Shown piece after piece: positions 1-10,754 of a DNA stretch of 64,000 nucleotides (within the stretch, counting starts at the first letter, position 1; every line of letters starts with the position of its first letter). The notes under the pieces were generated by a model. That model worked only from the letters and a program-made list of their open reading frames with translations. It was not told the origin of the DNA and ran no database searches. Both the position numbers and the translations under genes were made by a program. This DNA is from Pelagibacteraceae bacterium AG-349-O05 (GTDB lineage: Bacteria; Pseudomonadota; Alphaproteobacteria; Pelagibacterales; Pelagibacteraceae): the NCBI GenBank assembly GCA_003281005.1, contig QCDE01000001.1, forward strand, positions 1-64,000, read 5' to 3'.

Positions 1-1158
1 AACATCTCTATTCTCTAAACCTTTTTTTGAAAGATCTAAAAGAGTTGATGACCAATAAAGAAGATCTTTACCCATTAATTGTGTATTAAATCCTTTTTTT
101 GGCGCCTCTAAATAGGCATTAATTATTTTATTATTGTCCCATGTTGAAATTAGCTCATGAACTTCATCTAAATTTCCATAAAGCATTCCAATATTGAAAG
201 CTGGTCCTGCACATAAACAATCCCAACCACAAGTATCCATTGATCTTAATTCAATATACTTTTTTACTCTATTCTCAGTAAATATTGTGCTTAAGTGAGT
301 TGTTAAGTCTGTTTCAGTTGGAAGCCTATTTCCAATTTTTTGGATTTTTCCTTCCATAAAATCCTTAAAAATATATTTCCTACCTGAAATATACTGATCC
401 TTACCTTGTATAAACAATATAGGAAAATTAATTACAAAATCTGCATATTTTTCAAAATTCATATTTTCGAAAAATAATTTCGGTAATCCACCTCTAGAAG
501 TACTTTGCCATACTTTAGATCTGTAAGATAAATAGTTACTATTTTTTTTCTCCACAATTGAGGAATTAGCAAACAAAGCAATTGTAATGGGTACAATTGA
601 GTTTGCTACTCTAAACTTTTTAATAAAATCTTCCTCTGAGCTATAATCTATATTTAACTGAGTTCCACATGTTCGATACATCATATCTAAACTAAGTTCG
701 CCACCTAGAGGCATGTCCTTGGTCATCAATTTATATCGTTGTTTAGGATTGTTTGGGATTTCACTTAATTTGGATATTGGATCGAAACCTGCACTTACAA
801 TTTTTATATCTAATTTTTTTGTAACTTGTTTTAATTCAAACAAATAGTCTTGTGACTCCGCACAAGCTTCGTGCATATGATTTAATTTATCTCCTGACAA
901 TTCTATCTGATTACCTGGTTCAAGAGTTATATTTTTTCCACCTTTATTAAGAGCAATGATATTTTCTTTTTCAAATAATGGATTCCAGCCAAATTCAAGT
1001 AAGGCTGTAAACATTTCTTTTATTTTTGGATAATCAATTCTTTTATTGTCTAAATTATTAAATAAAAACTTTTCATGCTCGATCCCAATTTTGAAATTTT
1101 TAGGTTCCTTAATACCTGATTTAAAGTAATTTATAATTTTTTCTTTTGAATCAATCAT
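1..1158 (-). CDS. gshA: Glutamate--cysteine ligase (GCS2/plant-like class), 3' end truncated by window edge
   Basis: Open minus-strand frame from ATG at 1158 running off the left edge (MIDSKEKIINYFKSGIKEPKNFKIGIEHEKFLFNN... GFNTQLMGKDLLYWSSTLLDLSKKGLENRD); resembles alphaproteobacterial GshA. Not in the supplied ORF track. Confidence 0.85.
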   Translation of the reverse strand, partial: MIDSKEKIINYFKSGIKEPKNFKIGIEHEKFLFNNLDNKRIDYPKIKEMFTALLEFGWNPLFEKENIIALNKGGKNITLEPGNQIELSGDKLNHMHEACAESQDYLFELKQVTKKLDIKIVSAGFDPISKLSEIPNNPKQRYKLMTKDMPLGGELSLDMMYRTCGTQLNIDYSSEEDFIKKFRVANSIVPITIALFANSSIVEKKNSNYLSYRSKVWQSTSRGGLPKLFFENMNFEKYADFVINFPILFIQGKDQYISGRKYIFKDFMEGKIQKIGNRLPTETDLTTHLSTIFTENRVKKYIELRSMDTCGWDCLCAGPAFNIGMLYGNLDEVHELISTWDNNKIINAYLEAPKKGFNTQLMGKDLLYWSSTLLDLSKKGLENRDV

Positions 1159-1187
1159 GCGGTGTAAATAGTGATTTATAGACAAAT

Positions 1188-1745
1188 TTAAAGATAATAA
1201 TAAGGCTCTTTTGCGAATATTTTTTTAACTAATGGCTTAAAATCATCCAAAGTCATACTTTTGTAATCAGGGTCAAAAGAGCATTGGTCATATTTTTCAC
1301 AAAAATCTATAGTGTCTTGATAATACTTGTGGTCTTTAAATTTATCTCTTGCATTTCTGTCACCACCCAAATGATGCGCACTGTAGTAAGTTTGAAAAAG
1401 ACCATGGTGTAGAATAATCCAATAAATTCTTTCAGAAACATAGGGTCTTAGTATAGATGCAGCATATTGAGAATGATTCATTGGCGCTAAATCATCTCCA
1501 ATATCATGTAATAAAGTTGCAACAATCATTTCATCACTTTCTTTATTTTTAAAAGCTCTTGTTGCAGCCTGTAATGAATGTTCTAGTCTAGTGATTTTGT
1601 AACCTTCTAAAGTAGTAGTTTGTTTAGATAAATAATTTAAGATCCTCTCAGCTGTTTGTCTTTCAAAGTTTTTCTCAAATTTTTCAAGAAGCTCATAATC
1701 TTCTTTAGTTCCGTTTTTCATTTCAGTAAAATTTACTGTTTTCAT
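1188..1745 (-). CDS. HD-domain protein, PhnZ-like mixed-valence diiron oxygenase-type family
   Basis: Motifs LEHSLQAA, LLHDIGDD and HH; ORF track. Confidence 0.75.
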   Translation of the reverse strand: MKTVNFTEMKNGTKEDYELLEKFEKNFERQTAERILNYLSKQTTTLEGYKITRLEHSLQAATRAFKNKESDEMIVATLLHDIGDDLAPMNHSQYAASILRPYVSERIYWIILHHGLFQTYYSAHHLGGDRNARDKFKDHKYYQDTIDFCEKYDQCSFDPDYKSMTLDDFKPLVKKIFAKEPYYYL

Positions 1746-1748
1746 AAT

Positions 1749-3230
1749 TTAATTGTTTGATCCGGTACTTAGTAAAGATAACTGAGTTATTTTATTATCT
1801 CCTAATTCATCGACTAATTTAACAGGATATTCTCCTGTGAAATAATGATCTGTTAATTGCGGATATGTTTCGTTTCTTTTTTCAAAACCAATTGCTTTAT
1901 ACAAACCCTCAATTGATAAAAATCTTAAAGATTTAGCTCCAATATATTTGCAAATTTCATCATTTGTTTTATTTGCTGCTAACAATTCTTTTTTTGTAGG
2001 TGTATCTACACCATAGAAATCTGGGTACCTTATTTCAGGGCACGCAATTTTAACATGAACTTCTTTTGCACCAGCATCATAAAGCATTTTAACAATTTTG
2101 TATGACGTTGTTCCTCGAACAAGAGAGTCATCAATAAGAATTATTTTTTTATTTTTAATTGTAGTTTGATTAGCATTTAATTTTAATTTAACACCCAAGC
2201 TTCTAATTTTCTGGCTTGGTTCAATGAAAGTTCTTCCAACATAATGATTTCTAATTAATCCATGTTCAAAGTTCATTTTTAATTCTTGAGCAAAACCCAT
2301 AGCAGCAGCATTTCCAGAATCTGGGACTGGTACAACTATATCAGCATCAGTATCATTTTCTTTTGCTAGCTCTTTACCAATATTTTTTCTATGTTCATAT
2401 GCTGTGTTTCCTCCAATCAGACTGTCTGGTCTTGAAAAATAAATATATTCAAATACACATGGTCTAACTTTTTTAGCAGGAAAAGGCTTAATACTTTTCA
2501 GTTTATTATTTTCAATTAAAACTATCTCACCATTTTCAACTTCTCTTACAAATTTTGCACCTATAATATCAAAAGCACAAGTTTCAGATGCTAAGACATA
2601 ACTGTTGCCAAGCTTACCAATTACTAGTGGTCTAATTCCGTAAGGATCTCTAACCCCAATTAAAGAGTTTTGAGTTAACATCACTAATGCATAGCCGCCT
2701 TGAATTTGAAAAATTGCATCAATAACTTTGTCAATTGTTTTTGGTCTTTTTGATTTAGCAATTAATTGAACAATCGTTTCAGTATCTGAAGTAGTGTAAA
2801 ATATTGCTCCATCTTCAACTAATTTATTTCTCAAAGCAATTGAATTAGTAAGATTTCCATTATGCGCAACTCCAATACCACCTGCATTGGTATCAGCAAA
2901 AAAGGGCTGTATGTTTCTTAATATATTGTTTCCAGTTGTGCTGTATCTGTTATGTCCAATCGCATAATTTCCCTTAAGATTGTTAAGAACCTTTTCTTTG
3001 TTGAAATTATCTCCAACTAAGCCAAATCTTTTTTCAGAATAATATTTTTCCCCATCAAAAGTAACTATTCCACAACCTTCTTGACCTCTATGTTGTAGAG
3101 CGTGTAGACCAAGTGCTGTTAGAGCCGAAGCATCTTTTGCATCACTAATACCAAAAACTCCACATTCTTCCTTTAGTCTTGGATTATAGTTCTGTAATTT
3201 TTTCTTTAGAATCTTGATATGTTTTTTCAT
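1749..3230 (-). CDS. purF: Amidophosphoribosyltransferase
   Basis: CGVFGI N-terminal nucleophile after a ~22 aa propeptide; PRPP motif IILIDDSLVRGTTS. Confidence 0.97.
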   Translation of the reverse strand: MKKHIKILKKKLQNYNPRLKEECGVFGISDAKDASALTALGLHALQHRGQEGCGIVTFDGEKYYSEKRFGLVGDNFNKEKVLNNLKGNYAIGHNRYSTTGNNILRNIQPFFADTNAGGIGVAHNGNLTNSIALRNKLVEDGAIFYTTSDTETIVQLIAKSKRPKTIDKVIDAIFQIQGGYALVMLTQNSLIGVRDPYGIRPLVIGKLGNSYVLASETCAFDIIGAKFVREVENGEIVLIENNKLKSIKPFPAKKVRPCVFEYIYFSRPDSLIGGNTAYEHRKNIGKELAKENDTDADIVVPVPDSGNAAAMGFAQELKMNFEHGLIRNHYVGRTFIEPSQKIRSLGVKLKLNANQTTIKNKKIILIDDSLVRGTTSYKIVKMLYDAGAKEVHVKIACPEIRYPDFYGVDTPTKKELLAANKTNDEICKYIGAKSLRFLSIEGLYKAIGFEKRNETYPQLTDHYFTGEYPVKLVDELGDNKITQLSLLSTGSNN

Positions 3231-3729
3231 TAGGAAATTCTTTTATCAGATAACTACTACCTTTTTCTAAATATGGAAAGACGTATGATTTGTCAAAATT
3301 TATTGGCCATTTATCATAATTATAAACGATATGAACACCTGAAAAGATACATACAGAAATAATATAAGCTCTTATAAAACCAAAAAAGAATCCAAATGTC
3401 GTATCTAAGCCACCGATTCCTGTGTATCTGACTGCTTTGCTTATTCCTTTATTAACTAATAGAACCAAAAAGATAACAACCACAAATATTACTATTCCTA
3501 AACCAACATCGAGCACATACTCATTATCAATTACATCTTTTACATAGGGTTTAATTTTTGGAAATAGAATTAATGTAATTATGTATGCCAGCAACCATTT
3601 AGCCATTGAGAGAATACTTAAGATGAAGCCCTTTTTATAACAATTTATCAAAGAAAGGATTGTTAAAATTAAATAAATTAAATCAATTATTGATATTGCC
3701 TTGTAAAAATCTTTTATGATTTCTAACAT
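3184..3729 (-). CDS. cvpA: CvpA family membrane protein
   Basis: Hydrophobic, IDLIYLILTILSLINCYKKGFILSILSMAKW; adjacent to purF as is typical for CvpA. Confidence 0.85.
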   Translation of the reverse strand: MLEIIKDFYKAISIIDLIYLILTILSLINCYKKGFILSILSMAKWLLAYIITLILFPKIKPYVKDVIDNEYVLDVGLGIVIFVVVIFLVLLVNKGISKAVRYTGIGGLDTTFGFFFGFIRAYIISVCIFSGVHIVYNYDKWPINFDKSYVFPYLEKGSSYLIKEFPNEKTYQDSKEKITEL

Positions 3730-6125
3730 TAAGATGATTTATCAAAAGGTTTAATAATTAAGATTAATGCAGGAAGTAGAGTTAATACCGATATCATAGC
3801 TAATAACATAGCAAGTCCAGTAAAAACTCCAAAATAAATTGTTGGAATAAACTTTGACAATACCAAAATAGAAAATCCAAAAACAATAGTTATTGAAGTG
3901 TTTAGTATAGCAACTCCAACGGTTGAATGACACGTTTTTAATGTTTTATTGTAATCCTTTACTTTACTAAATTCTTCTTTGAACCTGTAAATATAGTGGA
4001 TACTATTATCTACTGCAATTCCTATTGTAATGGCTGCAATTGTTATAGTCATCATATCTAAAGGTATTCCTAATAATCCAATTACTCCCAGTATAAAAAA
4101 AGCTGCAATAAAATTTGGAACAACACCAATTAATGAAAGTTTAATATTTCTAAACAAGATTATGAACATTGAAAATATTCCAATCATAACCAATCCCAAT
4201 GTTAAAATTTGGGATTTAAACAGGCTTTGTAATAAATTATTAAATAATATTAATACACCTGCTAGTTTGTAATCTTTTTCATCTAAACCAAATTTGTCTT
4301 TAAGATCAAAATTAATTTTGTTAATTAAATCATTTCTTCTTAAATTTTCCTGCGAGTCTATAATTCTTAAACTAATTCGAGCCTCATTATCTTTGATAGA
4401 AAGATAAGGATCGATGATTTCAGTTTTAATGCTCTCAGGAATTTTAGAGTAAAGCACTCCCATTTCTAAAGTACCCAAAGGTTTATTGTTGTTTAATTGA
4501 GTAGCAACCTCAATAATAGATGAAAAAGATAATACTTTGCCAATTTCAGGCAAGCTATCTAAGTAATTATGAACAGATGTAATTAGATCAATTTTATCTT
4601 TGGTAAACCAGTATTTTTCGTCATTAGTATCTTCTTCATCACCCCAATCCTCAAATTCATCATCTTCTTCAGATTTTTTCACCTTTTCTTTCTCAGGAAA
4701 TTTTATAATAACCTCTAAAGGAGTGGTTCCACCTAGCTCCTCATCTATAAGTTTCATACCTTTATAAATTTCAGTATTCTTATCAAAGTAATTTATAAAA
4801 CTATTTTCAACTTCAAGCTTACTTATTCCAATAATACTCAATATTATAACTAATCCAGTTACTAAGAAGATAGAGTTTTTATTATTTATAGAAATTAAAC
4901 TAAGTAAATTTGTGATTTTAGATTTCTGTTCTTTTTTAACTGAAATATTATTTGTGGGTGCAAAGTTTAAAAGGGTAGGTAGTAAAGTAAATGTGATGAT
5001 AAATGATGTAATTAAACCAAAAGTCATCATCCAGCCGAAATCAATAATAGGTTTTATTTCACTAAAAATTAAAGATAAGAAAGCAAAAATTGTTGTTAAA
5101 ACAGTATAAAGAATTGGCCAAAACATTTTTGAAGTTGTTAATAAAATAATTTCAAAATTATTTTTTGATGGGAAATCTTTTTTAAGCTGAAGAAACCTAG
5201 TGCTCAAATGAATGTTCATTGCCATTGTTAATATCAACATAAGTGCAATAAAATTTGATGAGATAACTGTAACTTTCCATCCTAGGAATCCAAGTAATCC
5301 CATCATTATTATCACAGAAAAAAGACAACTACTTATAGGAACTATAATCCAAAGAAGGTTTCTAAAAACAAACCATAAAGTAGTAATTATAAATAATAGA
5401 ACACCCAAACCAAAAACAATTATATCACTTTTGATAAAAGTCATCATATCATCAGCAATCATTGGTATTCCTCCTAGATAAATCTTTCCAATATCACCAT
5501 AACTTTGAATAACTTGTCTAATTTCTAAAATATTCTGGTGGTTTTGTTTTTTGATTTGATCTTTAATTAGTTCAATTTCTTCTTTTGATTTATTTTCTAT
5601 ATCTTCTAATTTTTGAGACTCTTTAATGTTAACAATAATTCCACTAGTTTTGCCGTCTTCACTAATGACAAAATTTCGAAAAACAGGACTATTTAAAATT
5701 TCTTTAAAGCCTCTATCTCTATCGACATCTTCATCTTTTAATGTTTTGAAGCTTTCTAGTCTTTCTTGAAGTGGAGCTTCTGAATTATTTAAAAGTGGAA
5801 TGTCTAATAATGTAATCACACTATGGACCCAATTGAGGCTCTGAATTTTATATTTTAAACTTAATAAATTATTAATTGATGAGTCAGTTGCCATTCCCTC
5901 ATTTGGTGTATAAGTAAGAATTAAAAATTCTTTAGACCCATATCTTTCAGAGACTTCTTTCAAATATGCTAAATCTGGATCACCTTCTATTAACAAGGTT
6001 TCTGATGAAGCATCTAGCCTAAAATTTTTTGAATAGTATCCAAAACTTAGAATAGCAATAATTAACAATACAAATATTGCTTTGGGATTTTTAAGGATAA
6101 CGTTTTGATAAAAATGAGCTATCAT
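3729..6125 (-). CDS. RND superfamily / MMPL family exporter
   Basis: 798 aa, two blocks of TM helices separated by a large soluble domain; MMPL-type sequence (TITIAAITIGIAVDNSIHYIYRFKEE). Confidence 0.85.
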   Translation of the reverse strand: MIAHFYQNVILKNPKAIFVLLIIAILSFGYYSKNFRLDASSETLLIEGDPDLAYLKEVSERYGSKEFLILTYTPNEGMATDSSINNLLSLKYKIQSLNWVHSVITLLDIPLLNNSEAPLQERLESFKTLKDEDVDRDRGFKEILNSPVFRNFVISEDGKTSGIIVNIKESQKLEDIENKSKEEIELIKDQIKKQNHQNILEIRQVIQSYGDIGKIYLGGIPMIADDMMTFIKSDIIVFGLGVLLFIITTLWFVFRNLLWIIVPISSCLFSVIIMMGLLGFLGWKVTVISSNFIALMLILTMAMNIHLSTRFLQLKKDFPSKNNFEIILLTTSKMFWPILYTVLTTIFAFLSLIFSEIKPIIDFGWMMTFGLITSFIITFTLLPTLLNFAPTNNISVKKEQKSKITNLLSLISINNKNSIFLVTGLVIILSIIGISKLEVENSFINYFDKNTEIYKGMKLIDEELGGTTPLEVIIKFPEKEKVKKSEEDDEFEDWGDEEDTNDEKYWFTKDKIDLITSVHNYLDSLPEIGKVLSFSSIIEVATQLNNNKPLGTLEMGVLYSKIPESIKTEIIDPYLSIKDNEARISLRIIDSQENLRRNDLINKINFDLKDKFGLDEKDYKLAGVLILFNNLLQSLFKSQILTLGLVMIGIFSMFIILFRNIKLSLIGVVPNFIAAFFILGVIGLLGIPLDMMTITIAAITIGIAVDNSIHYIYRFKEEFSKVKDYNKTLKTCHSTVGVAILNTSITIVFGFSILVLSKFIPTIYFGVFTGLAMLLAMISVLTLLPALILIIKPFDKSS

Positions 6126-6146
6126 TCAAGCTCTTTATATTGGAAT

Positions 6147-7565
6147 TTAACTTAATTGAGTATCCTTAAATTTTGTAAATCTTTCTTCAAATTCAAGAGT
6201 TACATTACCAATTGGACCATGCCTTTGTTTTCCAATTATAATTTGAGCTAAATGTGCAACCTCATTCATTTTTGCTTGCCACTCCGCATGCTCAACTGTC
6301 GCTTCTCTCGGCTCTTTTCTTTGTAAATAATATCCTTCTCTATAAACAAACATTACAACATCCGCATCTTGTTCAATAGAGCCAGACTCTCTTAAGTCTG
6401 CTAATTGAGGTTTATGATCATCTCTTTGCTCTACTTGTCTAGATAGCTGCGAAAGAGCTACAACAGGAACTGAAAGCTCTTTGGCTATTGCTTTAAGTCC
6501 TTGAGTAATTTGTGATATTTCTTGAACTCTTCCATCTTTATTAAATGTAGTTCCTCTCATTAGTTGGATGTAATCAACTACAATCATATCTAGACCAAAA
6601 AGTCTTTTAATTCGTCTTGCTCTATTACTCAAAGCGGCAATACTTATTGCTGGAGTTTCATCAATATAAAGAGGTAGTTCAGAAATATTTTTTGATGTTT
6701 CTAAGAACTTATCAAACTGATCGTCAGATATTCTTCCTCTTCGAATATCATTAGAACTAATTCTAGCTTGTTCAGAAATAATTCTTGTAGATAATTGTTC
6801 TGAGGACATTTCAAGCGAAAAGAAAGCTATAGATGACTTCTTGCCACTCTCTTGTAGTTTTTGAGCTGCATTAAATGCAATATTTGTTGCCAGTGAGGTT
6901 TTACCCATCGATGGTCGACCAGCAATTATAATTAAATCTGATTGGTGTAAACCACCAAGCTTATCATCTAAATCTCTTAAACCAGTTGGAACACCAACGA
7001 TGCCCTCTTCATTCTTATAAGCAGCTGAAGCCATTTCAATTGTTTGTTTCATTGCTTCATCAAATTTTACCAAAGAAGAATTGAAAGAACCTTTTTCAGC
7101 TAAATCAAATAATAATCTTTCAGAACTTTCGATTATAGATTGTCCGTTAGTATCAAGATCATTTAATTTTGCACTATCAATAGTTTGTTCAGAAATTTTT
7201 ATTAATTCTCTTCTTACAAACATATCGTAAATTATTTTTGAATATTCTATTGCTTGTCTTACTGATGTTGAAAACTTTGTGATCTTTACTAAATATTCTG
7301 GAACATTTAGATCATCTTTATCATCCTCAAAATAATTTTTTAAAGTAATTGGGTTAGCTAACATTCCTTTGAAGATAAGACTTTCAACTGCCTCAAATAT
7401 TTTTTGATGCATAGGATCATAAAAGTTAATACTGGAAATTATTGTATTTATTTCATCAAAAATATCATTGCTTACAAGAATAGATCCTATAACTGCTTGT
7501 TCCGCCTCAATGTTATTTGGCAATTCTTTAAATTGATCTTTGACTATGCTTAAATTGTTTTCCAT
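6147..7565 (-). CDS. dnaB: Replicative DNA helicase
   Basis: Walker A AGRPSMGKTSLA, VVDYIQLM, SQLSRQVEQR. Confidence 0.98.
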   Translation of the reverse strand: MENNLSIVKDQFKELPNNIEAEQAVIGSILVSNDIFDEINTIISSINFYDPMHQKIFEAVESLIFKGMLANPITLKNYFEDDKDDLNVPEYLVKITKFSTSVRQAIEYSKIIYDMFVRRELIKISEQTIDSAKLNDLDTNGQSIIESSERLLFDLAEKGSFNSSLVKFDEAMKQTIEMASAAYKNEEGIVGVPTGLRDLDDKLGGLHQSDLIIIAGRPSMGKTSLATNIAFNAAQKLQESGKKSSIAFFSLEMSSEQLSTRIISEQARISSNDIRRGRISDDQFDKFLETSKNISELPLYIDETPAISIAALSNRARRIKRLFGLDMIVVDYIQLMRGTTFNKDGRVQEISQITQGLKAIAKELSVPVVALSQLSRQVEQRDDHKPQLADLRESGSIEQDADVVMFVYREGYYLQRKEPREATVEHAEWQAKMNEVAHLAQIIIGKQRHGPIGNVTLEFEERFTKFKDTQLS

Positions 7566-7633
7566 GAAAATAAACTTATATGAAAAATAATTAAATCAAA
7601 TTGTAAATTATTACTGGGGAAAAGAATGTATAA

Positions 7634-8092
7634 TTATTGAATTGTATCAGCTGAAGAAACATTGATTGTAATTTCAGCATCAACTTCTGAGTGTAAAGAA
7701 ATTTTAACTTTAAATTTTCCTAAAGCTTTTATTTCTTCAACTGGTTGTATCATTGAAGGCTTTATATCAATTTTATTTTCTTCCTGAATAAGTTTTGAAA
7801 TTTCAGTTGGTTTAACAGAACCATACAATTCATTATTTTCTGTGCTTAATTTTTTAACAGAATATTCTTTGCCATTGATCTGTTCAGCTATTTGAGATGC
7901 TTCTTTTTTCTTTTCATTATCTTTTTTAGATAATTCAGCTTTAATTTTTTCAACTTCATTTATATTTTCTTTTGAGGCATATAGAGCTTTTTTATTAGCA
8001 ATTAGAAAGTTTCTTGCAAAACCTCTTTTTACATCTATTACTTCTCCAATAGATCCAATTCTTTTCACGTTTTCTAATAAAATTACTTTCAT
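7634..8092 (-). CDS. rplI: 50S ribosomal protein L9
   Basis: MKVILLENVKRIGSIGEVIDVKRGFARNFLI. Confidence 0.97.
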   Translation of the reverse strand: MKVILLENVKRIGSIGEVIDVKRGFARNFLIANKKALYASKENINEVEKIKAELSKKDNEKKKEASQIAEQINGKEYSVKKLSTENNELYGSVKPTEISKLIQEENKIDIKPSMIQPVEEIKALGKFKVKISLHSEVDAEITINVSSADTIQ

Positions 8093-8093
8093 A

Positions 8094-8366
8094 TTATATT
8101 AGTGCTAAATTTCTAGCTCTTTTAATTGAAAGAGAAAGCTCTCTTTGTTTTTTTTGAGATACATTTGTAATTCTTGATGGCAATATTTTACCATTCTCTG
8201 AAACATATTTTTTTAGAAGTTTTATATTTTTATAATTTACCTCAGGTGCACCCTTGACTGAAAGTGGACAAGCTTTTTTAAATTTATACTTATTAGGTTG
8301 AAAAATACTAAGTTTTGAAAAGTTACTTTGTTTACCTTTTTTATTTGTACTTTGTCTTTTTGGCAT
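8094..8366 (-). CDS. rpsR: 30S ribosomal protein S18
   Basis: [47 protein letters not shown]. Confidence 0.97.
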   Translation of the reverse strand: MPKRQSTNKKGKQSNFSKLSIFQPNKYKFKKACPLSVKGAPEVNYKNIKLLKKYVSENGKILPSRITNVSQKKQRELSLSIKRARNLALI

Positions 8367-8719
8367 TAGCTCTTAACACTTTCTTTTTTTTCAATATTTT
8401 CTTTTTTTCCAAAATAGTTTGTCTCTAAATCAAATTTTTTTACTTTAACAGTTAGATATCTAAGTAGTTTTTTGTCAATTGCTTCATTTTTTTCCAGTTC
8501 ATCAATTACGTTTCCTTTACCTTTTATTTTAAAATGAATATAGCTACCTTTTTTATTTTTTTTTATTAAATAAGATAAGTTTAGAAGTCCCCAATTTTCC
8601 GTTTTAACAACTTCACCCTCATTTTTTTTAACAATTTTTGAATATTTCTCCGTTAATTGCTTCAATTCACTTGGTGATGTATCTTGCCTAGCTATAATAG
8701 TATGTTCGTATAAATTCAT
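8366..8719 (-). CDS. rpsF: 30S ribosomal protein S6
   Basis: [22 protein letters not shown]; rpsF-rpsR-rplI order. Confidence 0.97.
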   Translation of the reverse strand: MNLYEHTIIARQDTSPSELKQLTEKYSKIVKKNEGEVVKTENWGLLNLSYLIKKNKKGSYIHFKIKGKGNVIDELEKNEAIDKKLLRYLTVKVKKFDLETNYFGKKENIEKKESVKS

Positions 8720-8805
8720 TTAAGTTCTTTAATAAAAAGTGAGGATATACTATTATAAAAGTTCAATTACAATAGTTAAAAAGGCAAAATAATTAGTTTT
8801 TTTAT

Positions 8806-9732
8806 ATGTTTTCAGTAATTTTTCCAGGTCAAGGTTCTCAAATGGTAGGTATGGGAAAAGAACTTTATGATAAATTTGATATAGTGAGAAACCTTTTCAA
8901 AGAAGCAGATGAAACGTTAAATTATTCTGTTTCTAAGCTTATTCTAGAGGGTCCAAAGGAAGAGTTAGATCTAACAATTAATACACAACCTGCAATATTT
9001 TTAATCAGTTATTCAATATTCAATCTATTGAAGAAAGAATTTGAATTAGATTTAAATAAAGCGAAATATTTTGCTGGACACTCTTTAGGTGAATATTCTG
9101 CTTTGTCATGTGCAGGATATCTCAATTTTTCAGAAACTTTGAAAATATTAAGAATTAGAGGTGATGCTATGCAAAACTCTGTGCCTAAAGGACAGGGGGG
9201 AATGGTTGTTGTATTAGGTTCAACAGTTGATGAGATTGAAAAAATTTTGATAGAAAATAAAGAAAATTTAAAAGCACAAATTGCAAATGACAATTCTGAG
9301 GGTCAAATTGTTTTAAGTGGTAAAACAGAAGATTTAGATAAATTAATTAAAATTTTAAAGGACAATTCAATAAAAAACACCAAACTTCCAGTTAGCGCAC
9401 CTTTCCACTGTGATTTGATGAACAATGCTACAAAAATTATGACAGAAGAGTTAAATAAACTTAATTTTAAAAATGGGCAAAATAAATTAATTTCAAATGT
9501 TACTGCTAATGAAATTAAAGATCCAGATGAGCTTAAAAATCTCTTGATAAAGCAAATAGAGAGTAGAGTTAGATGGAGAGAAAGCGTGATTAATATGATA
9601 GAAAATGATGTAGACCATTTTATAGAAATTGGACCTGGGAAAGTTTTGTCAGGTTTGATAAAAAGAATTAATAGAAATGTAAAAATTGATACAATCAATA
9701 GTCAAAGTGATATTGAAGGTCTAAAAATATGA
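8806..9732 (+). CDS. fabD: Malonyl-CoA:ACP transacylase
   Basis: FPGQGSQMVGMGKEL, GHSLGEYSAL. Confidence 0.97.
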   Translation: MFSVIFPGQGSQMVGMGKELYDKFDIVRNLFKEADETLNYSVSKLILEGPKEELDLTINTQPAIFLISYSIFNLLKKEFELDLNKAKYFAGHSLGEYSALSCAGYLNFSETLKILRIRGDAMQNSVPKGQGGMVVVLGSTVDEIEKILIENKENLKAQIANDNSEGQIVLSGKTEDLDKLIKILKDNSIKNTKLPVSAPFHCDLMNNATKIMTEELNKLNFKNGQNKLISNVTANEIKDPDELKNLLIKQIESRVRWRESVINMIENDVDHFIEIGPGKVLSGLIKRINRNVKIDTINSQSDIEGLKI

Positions 9733-10466
9733 TAGATTTAAAAGGTAAAAATATTATCGTTACAGGTGCTTCAGGCGGAATTGGAAATTCAATAATTCAA
9801 AAATTAAATCAAGCAGGGGCAAATATTTTGGCCTCGGGTACAAGAATAGAAAAACTCGAGGAACTAAAAGATAAATATGGAAATATTAAAATTATAAAGT
9901 TTGATATTTCTCAAAGCGATAAAATTGAGGAGTTTATTGAAAATGCTACCAAAGAACTTGGTGGCAGTTTAGATTGCATAGTTAATAATGCAGGTATTAC
10001 CCAAGATAATTTAGCAATAAGGATGACCCTAAATGAATGGAAAAAAGTAATTGATGTTAATTTAACATCAACTTTTTTAATGAGCAAATCAGCAATAAAA
10101 AAAATGCTTAAAAATAAATCAGGCAAAATTGTAAATATTACATCTGTAGTTGGTCATACTGGCAATTTGGGGCAGGCAAATTATACAGCCTCTAAGGCAG
10201 GCATTATTGCGATGTCGAAGAGTTTAGCGATAGAATATGCTAAAAAAAATATAAATATAAATTGTATATCTCCAGGTTTCATTAAAACTGCAATGACTGA
10301 TAAATTAGATGACAAATTTAAAGAGACTATAATATCAAAAATCCCATCTGCCAGACTAGGTGAGCCAAATGATATTGCAAATGCAGTACTTTTTTTATGC
10401 TCAAATCAATCAAGCTACATAAATGGTGAGACCCTGCATGTTAATGGAGGCATGTATATGGCTTGA
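9729..10466 (+). CDS. fabG: 3-oxoacyl-ACP reductase
   Basis: SDR: TGASGGIG, NNAGIT, YTASKAGI. Confidence 0.97.
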   Translation: MIDLKGKNIIVTGASGGIGNSIIQKLNQAGANILASGTRIEKLEELKDKYGNIKIIKFDISQSDKIEEFIENATKELGGSLDCIVNNAGITQDNLAIRMTLNEWKKVIDVNLTSTFLMSKSAIKKMLKNKSGKIVNITSVVGHTGNLGQANYTASKAGIIAMSKSLAIEYAKKNININCISPGFIKTAMTDKLDDKFKETIISKIPSARLGEPNDIANAVLFLCSNQSSYINGETLHVNGGMYMA

Positions 10467-10514
10467 CAAAATAGGTTTTTAAACTATTAAGAATTTATAA
10501 CAAAAAGGATCAAT

Positions 10515-10754
10515 ATGTCAGAAGACGTTTCAAGCAAAGTTAAAAAAATTGTAGCAGATCATTTAGGTATCGATGAAGCAAAAGTAACTGAAGAGTCTAG
10601 TTTTATAGATGATTTGGGCGCTGATAGTTTAGATACAGTTGAGTTGGTGATGGCTTTCGAAGAAGAATTCGGATCTGAAATTTCAGACAGTGAAGCAGAG
10701 AAAATTTTAACTGTAGGTGATGCAGTTAAATTTATCGAAGGAAAAGCTAACTAG
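10515..10754 (+). CDS. acpP: Acyl carrier protein
   Basis: [21 protein letters not shown] phosphopantetheine site. Confidence 0.98.
   Translation: MSEDVSSKVKKIVADHLGIDEAKVTEESSFIDDLGADSLDTVELVMAFEEEFGSEISDSEAEKILTVGDAVKFIEGKAN

Noticed and set aside
3751-5481. Short ORFs at 3751-3933 (-), 4030-4272 (+), 4912-5109 (+) and 5212-5481 (+) in the RND exporter gene
   Set aside because: They lie wholly inside a well-supported CDS in alternative frames; no family resemblance and composition typical of shadow ORFs.
8720-8805. Possible S6:S18 mRNA leader upstream of rpsF
   Set aside because: The short rpsF leader is A/U-rich and I found no CCG-containing bulged stem typical of the known motif.
9009-10126. 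Antisense ORFs within fabD and fabG (9009-9293, 9303-9698, 9911-10126)
   Set aside because: Complement-frame shadows of conserved genes with no recognisable domains.
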